A stretch of DNA of 64,000 nucleotides from Neelides folsomi (taxonomy: Eukaryota > Arthropoda > Collembola > Neelipleona > Neelidae): the NCBI GenBank assembly GCA_034687125.1, contig JAQGBZ010000099.1:62001-126000 (forward strand). Reading direction: 5' to 3'. Every line of letters begins with the position of its first letter. Position 1 is the first letter of the stretch. Below the pieces are notes generated by a model that was given only the letters and a program-made list of their open reading frames with translations, was not told the DNA's origin and made no database searches. Shown in pieces: positions 29,901-41,120 of this stretch. Position numbers and translations under genes: made by a program.

Positions 29901-29979
29901 TACAGGGTGCATCAAAAGTTGCTTTCTTTTTCAAATATACAATCACATAAAAATAAAGGAACATTTGGTCCACCCTGTA
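29901..29979. mobile_element. Mini hairpin MITE, mariner-type ends (copy 3)
   Basis: It starts TACAGGGTGCATCAAAAGT and ends TCCACCCTGTA. The arms GTTGCTTTCTTTT and AAATAAAGGAACATTTGG are imperfectly complementary. Its right-hand TA is also the left edge of the next palindromic element, so the two sit back to back. Confidence 0.75.
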
Positions 29980-30052
29980 CAAAGTGATTCAGAGCTTGGT
30001 TCGTTTTTTTCAATTAAATATTTAAAAAAACCAAACTCTGGATCACCCTGCA
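29978..30052. mobile_element. Second palindromic element, adjacent and sharing a TA
   Basis: The left arm, GTGATTCAGAGCTTGGTT followed by a T run, pairs with the right arm, an A run followed by CCAAACTCTGGATCACCCTG. Right-end CACCCTGCA is one base from the family terminus CACCCTGTA. The inner sequence differs from the 80-bp family, so this is a separate small MITE type using similar ends, perhaps inserted at the TA of the first element. Confidence 0.6.
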
Positions 30053-32037
30053 TATATTTGTATGATAGGTATGTGTAGAATGGTGCTAAAGAGGAACGGG
30101 AAAATATTAAAGGAATATTTTACAGATTATAGAATGGTTATAAATTTTGGTGATAGGAATGATAATAATGATGTGATGATTTCTTATAAGGATATCACCC
30201 GGTATATGTATTTAATATGGAAAATGGTATAAAATGGCTTGGAAGATGTCTGGAGTAAGTTTATGAGGAATTGAAAAGGGAAATGAGGGAATGTGATATT
30301 TTAAATGAGATCGGTCTGGGTCTTCTTCCTCCCTCTTTAATTATGATGAATGTTCGGAGAGTGGCAGATATTGAGCAGTATATTTCCATAAAGCGCATTA
30401 GCGGGTTTCCCCTCTCACACCTCCTCCACCACTTTACGAGGTCATAAAGATGGGAGAGGAATTAAGGTCTTCCTCCTCACAACACGAATTACTCTCTCAT
30501 TTCCCAATAAAAATGATGTCGTAAAGAGGAACCCCGCCGTCTCCGACGTCTCTTCAACAACTCCCACCTTGGTTTAATACACTCCACCCAAGACCCATAA
30601 ACCAAACTCAATTCCTTGCCGGACACATAAAAAGAGTCGGAGGAGGAGAATGTGGACTCTTCCGCTCGTAACATCCGAGGCCGTCATTAGCAGGATCCTA
30701 AAAGAGATCATAAAACATGAAGTTAGGGAGGATGTGGATGTGTGTGGGGAAACGAGACCATTTGAAACGATTCCTTCCCATCACTCCACCTACGCAGTTT
30801 ACATTGACAAAATAAATAAAACTTCTTTCCCCACATCTTTAAAATTCATATAAAAATCCTTTTCTCTCATTAAAATCTCATAATGATTATCAAAATGCAT
30901 TTTAATATTAGGTCAGGTTCGGTTAGGTTCGGTTAGTTAGTTAAGTTAGAAAAATGGGAGAAAACGCAAAGAGAAAAAAAATGAAAAAATGGGAGAAAAC
31001 TACTAAATAAATAAATTAGTAAATGAGAAAAAGAAGAAAATCAGGAGAAAATGTAAAAAGAAAAATTAGAGTTTTATTCATCATTTAAATGGAAAAGATA
31101 AATGATGATTTTAATTAAATAGACACATTGAATTTTTCTCTTAAGGTTTCCTTATGGTTCTTCGCCGTAGGTATCCAGTTCGATTCATGCTGTGCATGCT
31201 GAGGGAGAATTGGGAGATTCAAAAGAGAAGGAATCCCGGGAAAGAGGAAACAAAGAGTTTGAACAAGTTGGCCTTTTTGGGTTCCTCCATTGTCTCTGCC
31301 CTGAGTTGATGCGGGTTGTTGAGGAATTTGGATCAGATGGTTCCTTCTTATGCACTCTGGGAAGAATTGAGAGAATTTCTTTATTATTCTCCCGTCTGGC
31401 CCAGAGACTCCTTTTTTCATTGTTTTACTTTAATTATTTTCGAACAAGAAAAATCGATTTTAATTTAATTGTTTCGGAGAATAGGCTAATTTCTCAGGGA
31501 GCCTTCAAATGGAATTTGGTTGAAGGGATTAATGGGATTTCTCAGATTTTCCTCTTCTTCCTATCTACGTTTCTAAAAGACGTTTCCTCCATTCCTTTCC
31601 TACCTTTTTGTCTTCCCACATTGAGTTAGCCTTTGTCGACACACTTTAAGAAATCCATCACTTCCACGGCGCTTCTTTCCACGGCTTCTATTATTTAAAC
31701 ATTACAATTGATTCCACTTACAATGATTTCAATGATTTCCTTCACCTTTTGTTTCCACCTCAAGCTCAAGAGAGAATTCTGTTATTTCTTCTTAAGTTCT
31801 TTCACCATGCCCTAGCCCACCCACAAGTCCAACTCTCCAAAAAACAATTCCAACTAACTAAATATATAACTAAATACTTAAATGTAGTATGAAATAAATG
31901 ACAATTTATCTCTAAATATTCTAAATTTGAGAGAATGTTAAATACTGATGTAATGCTATATGCAAAATATGAAAATCGCGCGAAATTGTATCCTTTGAAT
32001 TATGTAAGGTTTCTTTAAATTGATTGTGATTTTGTGA

Positions 32038-32083
32038 TTTTCGAAAAAAAACAAAGTATGATTTTCGAAAAAAAAACAAAGGT
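32038..32083. repeat. Direct repeat of GATTTTCGAAAAAAAACAAAG
   Basis: Two adjacent copies of a roughly 22-bp unit, GATTTTCGAAAAAAA(A)ACAAAG, lie about 165 bp beyond the stop codon of the repeat-protein gene, on its 3' side. Each holds the palindrome TTCGAA. The function is unknown. Confidence 0.75.
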
Positions 32084-32102
32084 AATTTAATGTTGTTTTC
32101 CG

Positions 32103-32145
32103 TTTATTTTTAAGGTTTTATGATGTTCGTCAGAAAGTATTTATT
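32103..32145 (-). promoter_or_regulatory. Candidate poly(A) signals of the repeat-protein gene
   Basis: Reading the minus strand, AATAAA hexamers occur at 32140-32145 and 32103-32108, about 100 and 137 bases after the stop codon at 32245. Either could end the mRNA. In AT-rich DNA the hexamer is common, so support is modest. Confidence 0.45.
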
Positions 32146-32244
32146 TACAAAAGACATATATTTAAAAGAGTATTAAATTGTTAATTTATAAGAGTTCGCG
32201 TATGAAAAATGAGAATTGGTTGAAATTGGACCTGCCAATTTAAT

Positions 32245-34892
32245 TTACATGACCGTAATTTTATCCGCAGTTGTACCTGTATGGGCTACTTTTGCTGTGT
32301 CTTTTTTGATCTCGGCTCCAACTGGAACTTCTCGGCGGTATCGCTCACTTGAGATTCGGATTGGAGCGGGAGCTTCTTGGGAATCGTAAGATGATCGGGA
32401 AGGAGTTTTCACTGCAAACCGAACCTCTGAGTTTCCGTAAGAGGCCGAGCGAGTTGTTGAGGCTTCTTCAGCCGGTGCATAAGAGGCAGCTGGAGCAGAC
32501 TCTTGAGATGATCCATATGATGCGGTTCGAGTGGGGACATCGGAAGAATCGGAGTAACTTGATCGGACCGGAGCTGCTGCTTGTGAATCATAGGAGCTTC
32601 GAGTTTCTTCATTTGATCCGTACGAGCTTCGAATCTTACTTGAAGACTCAGCAGATCGAGAAGCTCCGTAAGTTGATCGAACGGCTCTTCGCTTCTGGGA
32701 AGAAAGAAACTCCTTGATTTCATCCTTCGTTAAACTCCGACTTTCAACCACGAATTTCTTATTGTCAACAATTCCACGGCGCGCTTTGTCGTTTTTAATA
32801 GTGGGCTCTTCTTTTCCAAGTGGCTTGTCGGCGGATTTGTCGGCGGATTTGTCGGCGGGTTTGTCAGCGGGTTTGTCAGCTGACTTGTCCTTTGTATCAC
32901 GACGGGTCTTTTCGGGTTTATCGGCGGGTTTATCAGCGGGTTTGTCAGCGGTTTTGTCTGCAGGCTTGTCAGCAGGTTTGTCCTTCGCTTCGCGTTCGAC
33001 CTTTACAAGTGATGGAAGTGGAGGAGGAAGAGGTTCATCAGTTCCAGTGGCTGGGTGAACAGGAACGGCAATGTCGGCTGAGCGCTTGAATTTGGGGCTG
33101 ATGTGTCTTAAGGATGGCTTGTCGATGGTCTTATCGGCGAGCTTGTCGGCGAGTTTTACATCATCCTTTGCAATGGGCTTCTCGGCTTGTTTGTCAGCGG
33201 GCTTTTCCTTTGCGTCACGACGGGTCTTCACTTCAGGTTTTGGCTCGTCCTTTGGTGGTTTGTCGGCGGGTTTATCTGCGGGTTTATCTGCTGGCTTGTC
33301 GGCGGGCTTGTCTTTTGCGTCACGACGGGTCTTCTCGGGTTTGTCAGCGGGTTTATCGGCTGGCTTGTCAGCGGGCTTTTCGGCGAGTTTGTCAACGGGC
33401 TTGTCGGCTGGTTTGTCCTTTGCATCACGACGAGTCTTTTCGAGTTTATCGGCTGGTTTGACTGCGGGTTTGTCAGCGGGTTTGTCAGCAGCCTTGTCCT
33501 TTGTATCACGACGGGTCTTCAAGGGCTCTTCCTTGGCAAAAGGTTTATCAGCGATCTTTTCGGCAGATTTGTCGGCGGGTTTATCGGCTGGCTTGTCGGC
33601 TGGTTTGTCCTTTGCGTCACGGCGGGTCTTTTCGGGTTTATTGGCTGGTTTGTCTGCGGGTTTGTCTGCGGGTTTGTCTGCGGGTTTGTCTGCGGGTTTT
33701 TCAGCGGGCTTGTCTGCGGGCTTGTCAGAAGCCTTTTCTTTTGTGTCACGACGGGTCTTCATGGTCTCTTCCTTGGGGAAAAATTTATCAGCGATCTTTT
33801 GGCCATTTTTGTCTGCTTCTTTATCCTTTGTGTCACGTCGAGTCTTCATTTCGGGTTTTGGCTCGTCCTTGGCAAGTGGTTTGTCAACGAGCTTGTCTGC
33901 TGGCTTGTCGGCGGCTTTATCCTTAGTGTCACGACGGGTCTTCTCGGGTTTGTCAGCAGGTTTGTCTGCTGGCTTATCGGCAGATTTGTCAGCGAGTTTG
34001 TCGGCGGGCTTGTCTGCGGGTTTGTCCTTTGCGTCGCGCTTGGACTTCATCTCTGGCTTTAGCTCATCCTTGACAATGGGTTTGTCAGTGAGTTTGTCGG
34101 CGGGTTTATCAGCTGACTTGTCCTTTGTGTCCCGACGTGTCTTTTCGGGTTTATCCGCAGGTTTGTCCGCTGGTTTATCGGCGGATTTATCAGCTGGCTT
34201 GTCGGCGGGTTTGTCGGCGGGTTTGTCCTTGGCATCCCGTTTGGTCTTCATCTCCGTCTTAAGCTCATCCTTGGAAATGGGTTTATCTGAGGGTTTGTTT
34301 GCAGCTTTGTCTGCAGCTTTCTCCTTTGTGTCACGACGAATCTTCTCGGGTTTATCAGCGGGTTTATCTGCAGGTTTGTCCGCTGGTTTATCGGCGGATT
34401 TATCAGCTGGCTTGTCGGCTGGTTTGTCGGCGGGTTTGTCCTTCGCTTCCCGTTCAGCCTTTACAAATGCTGGAAGTGGAGGAGGAAGATCTTCACCAGT
34501 TCCAGTGGCTGGGTGAACAGGTACGGCAAAATCAGCAATTGCAACATCCCGACGAGTTTTCCCTTTCTTTGCATCTACGCCTGTTACTGATTTTGCATCA
34601 TCTTTAACATCCCTCAATTCCTCTTCGAATGGAAACGCCAAGGAAGATACCAACACCAGACAGAGAACCAATGCGACCTGAAAATTAAAAAATATTAAAA
34701 ATCAATTTTAATAACAAACTCAATTAACTTTAATGATAATGCATAAAACTCAACCATTTACTATGATACCCTCTTTAAATAACGAATTTATTTAATTTAA
34801 TAATTAATATAAATTAAATTGTAAGAATGGAATAAATAATTTTTAGATTTAATTTAATATTATAATAGAGAATTAAAAAAATGTACCTTCAT
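32245..34892 (-). CDS. Secreted Lys-Pro-Ala-Asp repeat protein with multiple dibasic sites (unknown family)
   Basis: Two coding exons: 34887-34892 (Met-Lys only) and 32245-34677, joined by a 209-bp GT-AG intron, giving 812 residues. Starting at the exon-1 ATG gives the signal peptide MKVALVLCLVLVSSLA, probably cut after Ala16. An intron right after Met-Lys is common in insect secreted and cuticle genes. Residues about 78-635 are dominated by DKPADK tetrads broken into blocks by K-T-R-R-D-type dibasic sites; I count about 18 dibasic sites in all. A Pro-rich module (AVPVHPATGT...LPPPLP) occurs twice, near residues 52-84 and 537-568. The tail from about 668 is Ser/Tyr-rich (SSYGS, SYDSQ, ASYAPAEE) and ends after an RYRR site. 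The charged, Pro-rich composition suggests a disordered extracellular protein, perhaps cuticular or a multi-peptide precursor. I recognise no family. Long open frames on the opposite strand here are artefacts of the repeat. Confidence 0.9.
32940..34440 (-). repeat. Coding minisatellite (DKPADK repeat array)
   Basis: The exon is an imperfect 12-bp minisatellite: each unit encodes Asp-Lys-Pro-Ala (on the plus strand, runs of TCGGCGGGTTTG/TCAGCGGGTTTA). Units are grouped into blocks separated by sequences encoding E-K-T-R-R-D and by short linkers such as KDELKPEMK. Synonymous positions vary between units, so the array is not freshly amplified. Replication slippage would change length in whole codons, preserving the frame. 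Confidence 0.85.
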
Positions 34893-35058
34893 TATGATTG
34901 AATTGTCAATCAACAATGAATTCAAGAAAAAATTAATTTAACTAAATGAGAAATTTAGTTAAATAAGGAAAATTAGTTAAATTAAGTAAAATTAAGAAAA
35001 CTGTAGAATTAAAAGATTAAGCTAAATAAATTGAAACTCTCCTTGAATTTGAGGAGAG

Positions 35059-35096
35059 AACTGAACCGACGTCGGAAATTGTCCAGACCTTTTATA
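35059..35096 (-). promoter_or_regulatory. Core promoter (TATA + Inr) of the repeat-protein gene
   Basis: On the minus strand a TATAAAAG box lies at 35089-35096 within GGGTATAAAAGG, and an arthropod-type initiator TCAGTT at 35059-35064 puts +1 near 35062, 34 bases downstream of the first T. Between them is the palindrome CCGACGTCGG (35066-35075), which contains the ACGT core of CRE/bZIP sites. The leader from +1 to the ATG at 34892 is about 170 nt and has no upstream ATG, which supports both the start site and the start codon. A strong TATA promoter fits a regulated, highly expressed secreted product. Confidence 0.65.
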
Positions 35097-36330
35097 CCCG
35101 AATATCTGTTTACTTCCTGATGTTTTTGACCACCGGATTGAACTCTGAGAGTTGTAAATAAGGCAAGGTGAAGGACCCAACACCAAACCCTTTAAAACTA
35201 CGGACATTGTAAGGAAAAAGATATTAAGGAAGGCCATGGCCATCCAAAGGTTCGTCTTTGTAAACAAAGTTCATCTTCATTTTCTTCATTATTACACAAT
35301 ACGGTCAAAGGATTGTTAAATTGTTTATTCCTTCTCAATTCCTCCTTGACTTATCCAAAGGCCCTAAAAGTTTCTCCTTGAACTTGTAAACTTTGTTTGT
35401 CCATTTACATAACAAACCGAATTTAAGAAAAAGTACAGATAGTGTCAATGTACATAAATGTCCTATGTTCATATACAGGTAGGTATGTAATAACAGGTAC
35501 TTTGTTTAACATAAAGTGTCTTACGATAAAATGATAAAGGATAAATAACTGGAGCTGACTAACGATCCAGACTGACATGATAATCTATTTACTCCGGGAG
35601 TGGCGAGAAGTGTGAATAATAGTGGAAGAAAGCATAAAACCCGAATTTTGTTCAACCGGGAGACCAAGGGTTTAAAATATGAAGGAAGGAATTGAACTCC
35701 CTCGTGGGAGATGATCTAAGAAGGGGAATTGGGCTGACTGAGGGATTCGACCATGGAATGAAATTACAAGCATAAATTGAAGCATAAATTTCTTGGAACC
35801 GGAGAGTGAAAAAGGGAGGGAATTGCCCGAATCGGGTATTTTATTTTCCCCGGGACTTGGCTCCGCTCCGCGTCCCTCAACGACCTTTAATTGAGTCTAT
35901 AACCTGGCGTGAGACATTATTTTTCATCTTTATGACTCTCCCCTGTATCGTTACCCGGATCCCATTTTCCCCATTATCTCACTCAACTGAGCATTTGGCC
36001 CATTCTCCCCCGGACTTCCCCGACTTCACCTCCTCATCCGCTCGGATTAATTTTACTGCCGGAACTTGAAGCCCAAACTCTCTCCGCCCTCGTCCTTCAC
36101 ATAAATCATTGGGATTGGGAAAGGCCGCCGACAAACTCACCACACATGTGTTAAGAGGAGAAAACATTAGGAAGAATGACTCGAGGAAACCATATGGGAT
36201 TGATGGGGAAATTCCACAATTGGCAAAAGCTGTTCTTGGGGATTCCCCAAAAAGTCTTCTGCAGTCAAACACGTCCCAGAAACCAATATTATTTTCTTCA
36301 TAAAATCTCAATCTTTATTTCTCCACTTAA

Positions 36331-36455
36331 GAACCAAACTTAGAACCATACAATTTAGAATCATACAACTTAGTGTTAGAATCATACAACTTAGAAGACT
36401 TAGAATCATACAACTTAGAACCAAAAAACTTAGAAGACTTAGAACCAAGTTAATG
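36331..36455. repeat. AGAATCATACAACTT tandem repeat
   Basis: Imperfect tandem copies of a roughly 15-bp unit (TTAGAATCATACAACT), with variants such as TTAGAACCATACAA and TTAGAAGACTTAGAACC. It is a minisatellite in non-coding DNA. Confidence 0.8.
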
Positions 36456-37158
36456 TTAAAAACTATAGTTAAAGAACATCCGCGTTTAACCAATTAGCCT
36501 TTCTCTAATTTATCTCTCTAATTTATATCTTTAATGTCTTTCACAATACGGAGTTGAAAACAAATGGTTGTAGACTTTTAGAGTTTAATTAAAAGAATGG
36601 GAAGACATTGGATATTTTCAACCCAACTTTGAACCTCATTTGAAGAGATAAAAGGAGAATTGTCCTCAATGAATGTGTATACATTCCGAAGTGAGGTTTA
36701 TGCTTCACACTCAGGTCATGAAACAAGTTATTTCTGAACCTTGAATTTCTCCGAACCTTCCTTTAAAACTTCAGACTTTCCTTCAATCTGTGTTAAAACC
36801 TTCCTTATAAACCTGTGAGAGTCTGGGAATGGGATTGTAAAGTGTATTTTATTTACCAACTCGAATGGTTCGCATCTGTTCATTCATCTCACCGGATTCC
36901 TCCGAGGGTCCTTTTTTGTATCTAAATGAGACGCCGGTGTTGGTGGATTGTAATTGAAGGGGAGTAATTAATGGAAAGAAATGTTTTTAACTCCAGCCAA
37001 AACAGAATAAGTGTCTCTTCTGTAATGTAGCGTATAAGTGTTGGCATAAAATACTCAAGTTCGGAAACAGGACGGGAACGGAGTCGGAATGTGGAACAAC
37101 GGAATCGGAATTTCCTTAACCAGCCCCATCCACTTTAAACCATCTAAACCTCTTTCTT

Positions 37159-37262
37159 ATACATCTTTGAACGCATTCTCCATACATCTTCTATACATTC
37201 TCCCCATACATCTTCTATACATTCTCCATACATCTTCTATACATCTCTGAATATATTCTCCT
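37159..37262 (+). repeat. CATACATCTTCTATACATTCTC tandem repeat
   Basis: About four to five copies of a 22-bp unit CATACATCTTCTATACATTC(TC), the outer ones diverged. It is pyrimidine-rich on the plus strand and has no coding context. Confidence 0.8.
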
Positions 37263-40200
37263 TAGATCTCTATGTAAGTTGTAGAAGAAAGAGATAAGAG
37301 CTAGAAGTTGGTCCATGTAAGTCGTCCCATAAATCCAAGTTGTTTAATCTCCTGCCGACGTGGCTGGTTGTGGATTTCCACTCCTCTTTCTCCAATCCCA
37401 CTTGATTTCTATTTTCTTTATTCCGTAAATCTGAGGGGCAGACGGGGAACACGGGCTCATAACTCTTTGGCCCCTCCACGGCCACGCCGGCCCATCAACA
37501 TCACTCAAGGGAGGACATCCAGCTCCCACCTTACTTACCCCTTATCGCTCCAAACGAATCCTCCGGGTTGTCAGCCAAGGCCCATTTATTACTCTTACTC
37601 CAGACACGGCATTCCTCCGACTCCCCTCACACCCATCCATCTAATGCACTCTGACAACCAGAGACCAGTAGCAGAAGAACAACTGCCCTCAACACTCCTA
37701 CAACAAAACCCTATCGCTCACACATCTCTTTCTTCATATATTCAAATTGGAGACTCGAGCTAATGATCCACCGTGTAGAAATTACAATACAAGATTTATA
37801 GCTTTTAGATCAATCGCCAATTTATTTTTCAAACAAATCCTCCACTCCGAATGGATGAATTTAAGATGGAAATTAAGATAATTCAATCATTGTCTTTCTG
37901 TATAAAATTTAAATTTTTCTCATAAAAATATTTTGCAGGTGGACGGGATGACATATGTAACTATCTGTATATAATAAATACCTGTGTATACTGTGTATTA
38001 TGTTAACTGTAAAGGAATCATGTGGCATGTGACCCTTTAAGTATAATTTTTTAAAGAAGGAGAATAATAGGATTGTTGTAAGAGATTTAATTGTTAATCC
38101 CAATTCCAAGTGTCAGGTTAGTGGAAGGGGCGGGGTTGAATTTACTGGGTTGGGGGGATGGAGAAAGAATGCGAAATGAGGAAGGAGTCCCAATTAAGTG
38201 GAACATCTGCCACGGTGAATTATAACGCCCATAAAACAAGGTTTAAAATATGAGCTTTGGGCCGATTTAATCTTCCTTCCTTCTTTACATCTTTTGACTA
38301 ATGACTCACTTGATGAGAGAAACGTCTTACATTTACGACTTACGAAAAATAACTATCTTTCTCCGCTTGTGCTCAATCATTTACAAATCAAAGATCTCCG
38401 CATAATATTCATTTAATTCCAGCACAAATTAAGATCATTACAATGGTTAATTGACATTAAAAAATAAATAAACTTGACATGAATACCTTTGACATATAAA
38501 ACTGAATATTGACATTAATATACAGATATAATAAATTATATAATAATCTTTATAAGTACATTTAACATCATTTTTATTCAATTTTCCATTAATTTCTGTA
38601 CATGTACTATAAAAAGAAAAATATTTTGGGGCAATACACAATTTAGTAGCTTACTCTATGAGAATTTAATAGAACTATGCTGATTATCAAAATTATTGAC
38701 AGATTGAGTTACTATATTGTTCTCAAATACCCCAAAATTAATAAATTGAAGATAAATCAGAAATTATAACTAACTTGGCATTTAACTGTTTTATGTAAAC
38801 TTGAATAAGGATTATCTGTTAAATGTCAATTAACCATTAAATCTTAATTCCCTTCTTTGGCGGATAAATTCCACATAGTTGAATAATTTAAATTGAAGAA
38901 TTCGTCCCAGATTGCAAATCCATTCATTTAGTTTTTTCCTACCGCTGATTGACATTTTATAAGAGAAGGAATTGAATTTGAACCTTGCACGGAAATGTGA
39001 TATTAAGAAGGTAGTGATATGTAATGTATATCAATCAGTTCATGTTCCATTGTCGTGTCCATCCTGATAGCATTTTAAATGAATGGACCATTTCTATCAA
39101 ACTGCTTTATTATTAAACCGGTTAGGTCCAAATACAAAAGCCAGAATAAAAATTCTTGGCCGAGAAAGCCCCAGAATTTATGTGGAAATGGATGAGCTTC
39201 AATCACCTGATTTAATTAAACCTGCTTCCATACGCTTCTTATTTGCAAATTTATGAAACACCATTGAAGGTAATTCTTCTTATAATAATTCTTTTAAGCC
39301 TCATAAACCACGATTAATTGTTTAGTGAGCAAATATGAAGTCATAAGAACCTTCCAAGACAAGTGTTTATCTTAGAACATAAATAATTAAGGAATTCGTT
39401 AAATTTGGTATTATTTATTATCATTATTTTCATTATAGTACTTTTCATTAGTTATGACTTCCATTCATACGCGTGCATTTCCTTTATTAACTCTCCGATC
39501 ATTAAAGATAAATAGACAAATGTATTAATGTATACGAATCCATTCACTGAGCATTCTTCACATTGGTCTATTAATATGAGGAAGATAAAAGTTAAATCGT
39601 AAATAAAGGGGTGTAATAAATTAAACCTAAATTGGCCAATCTCCATTCCCCTTTTTAATTGCCCTCTCTCCCTCCCCGATTCAATAAATTAAGGCAATTA
39701 AAATTGTGAGAAAAAGAGTTATCTTCCGATGAGAAAGCTTCCCCCAATATAAAATAAATATAAATATTTTAACAATACTCGTTTTTTAATATATTTAACT
39801 ATACTATAAATTTAACTATACTACGATAAATTTAACAAACTCAATTTTTCTAAAACCTCGTTGTTTGCGAAAAGATTTATGGCAAAGCAGAGGGGAAAGA
39901 TTGGAGCTTGTAAAATATTGGGTATGTGAATAATAGTAAGAAGGGAGTGTGTGTGGAGTTATGCGATGCGAGACGGAGCTAATCCCAACCCATCACCACC
40001 AGAAGAGACTTGGAGAAGCCTTCGAGAGAGAAGTTAAAGGAGAGAAAGGGGGATCAAATATTCACGGTAAATTAAACAGGGACGTGAAAGAGACATTTTT
40101 CAAGTGAAGGAAATGTTTCTTCCTTCCATTCATTCTCCCCTCATAAGTCAGGGCCTCATAAATATCTTCAATTCCTTCAATATGTTTCACATCGGGTCAA

Positions 40201-40841
40201 CCACGGAAGGAACCTTCGTATTTCTTGTCCGGTCAAAACGAGGGCAAAACCAGCTGGCCGAGTCTTTCACTCTGAACACTGTGAACCTAACCTAACCTAT
40301 GAACACTGTGAACATGAGTATTAAGACTTGTCCATAAATCTACCCAGAATGTTCCTCTTTATAAGAGACTAAGGAGACGACGACGAAGAAGAAGAAGGAG
40401 TAATGACAAACATGTGTTGAGTGGGAGGAAAAGGGCGCGTAAGTCAGGCGGACAATCTCTCTGGTAGAAAGGCACTCCGACGATGCCGACGAAACTTCAT
40501 TACACTCATTCATGTCAAAGGCGGAGATTCGACTATTTATTTTATTTACGACCCACCAACTCCACGATTTATTCTTTCCCGGGACTCAACGTTCAACGTA
40601 GAGTTTCCTCTTATTTAGCAAGTTTAAAACAAGGGATCACTCCATTCCATACATTTTTGGAAATGGGGTAAATACAGAGGAATCTGTGAGAGATTTCTCA
40701 CCAACTTTAAACCCTTTGACTCAATTTACAACTTCTGGTTCCACTTTGACTTCTTTTATCACTTTCTTACTAAAAGCACAAATGTTGACGATTTACATCC
40801 ACGAATAAAACAAATTGGGGATCATTAGGTTTAATTAAGCA

Positions 40842-40910
40842 GTGGACTTTAATTACAGAAAACAGTGAACTTTAATTACAGAAAACAAAGAATTTTAATT
40901 ACAAAAAAAG
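40842..40910 (+). repeat. 26-bp tandem repeat, CTTTAATTACAGAAAACA unit
   Basis: Two and a half copies of GTGAACTTTAATTACAGAAAACA-like sequence. The third copy is diverged and ends in an A run. Confidence 0.8.
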
Positions 40911-40978
40911 TAAATCCCAAAATAAAGATTTGGTTAAATATACATTTTTAATAAAATATGAATACAGTTTAAGTTATA

Positions 40979-41041
40979 GAATTATAGGATAGGTTGGGAT
41001 AGAATTATAGGATAGGTTAGGATAAGATTATAAGATAGGTT
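40979..41041 (+). repeat. ATTATAGGATAGGTT(G)GGAT tandem repeat
   Basis: Two to three imperfect copies of a roughly 28-bp unit AGAATTATAGGATAGGTT, containing TAGG words. It lies about 80 bp before the 34-bp palindrome at 41121. Confidence 0.75.
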
Positions 41042-41120
41042 AATATTTCTATAAAATTGGCATATATATGTGCCATTATTAAGTATTAAACAACCAAAAA
41101 CTAACTACGTTATAAACTAC

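Larger units (their letters stand above)
1..32244. other. Gene-free 32 kb region (no recognisable gene)
   Basis: I read both strands and found no protein that resembles a known family, and no ORF run with splice sites that keeps phase. The longest open frames are about 100-145 codons, have low-complexity or random-looking composition, and overlap others on the opposite strand. AT-rich stretches alternate with more GC-rich blocks full of GGAGG/CCTCC, GGCGG and GAGTCG-like words (for example near 4.2-4.6 kb, 6.5-6.9 kb, 16.5-17.1 kb, 25.1-25.5 kb and 28.0-28.5 kb). No tRNA (no intact B box with a fold), rRNA or CRISPR was seen. It could be intergenic sequence, a very long intron of a gene starting outside, or hold non-coding RNA or enhancers that cannot be seen by eye. 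Short repeats inside it are listed separately. Confidence 0.6.

Noticed and set aside
31192-31629. 145-codon plus-strand frame with a hydrophobic Phe/Leu-rich second half
   Set aside because: No family resemblance, no conserved motif, and the hydrophobicity comes from T-rich sequence. An overlapping 101-codon frame exists on the other strand.
33071-34516. 481-codon open frame on the plus strand rich in LSAGLSAG repeats, plus 291-, 141- and 115-codon frames nearby
   Set aside because: These are the antisense and shifted readings of the DKPADK minisatellite; a 12-bp repeat without stops stays open in several frames. The minus strand has the signal peptide, promoter and splice sites.
37308-37763. 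151-codon plus-strand frame, Pro/Ser/Arg-rich
   Set aside because: It lies in a C-rich patch where stops are rare; no recognisable domain and no splice context.
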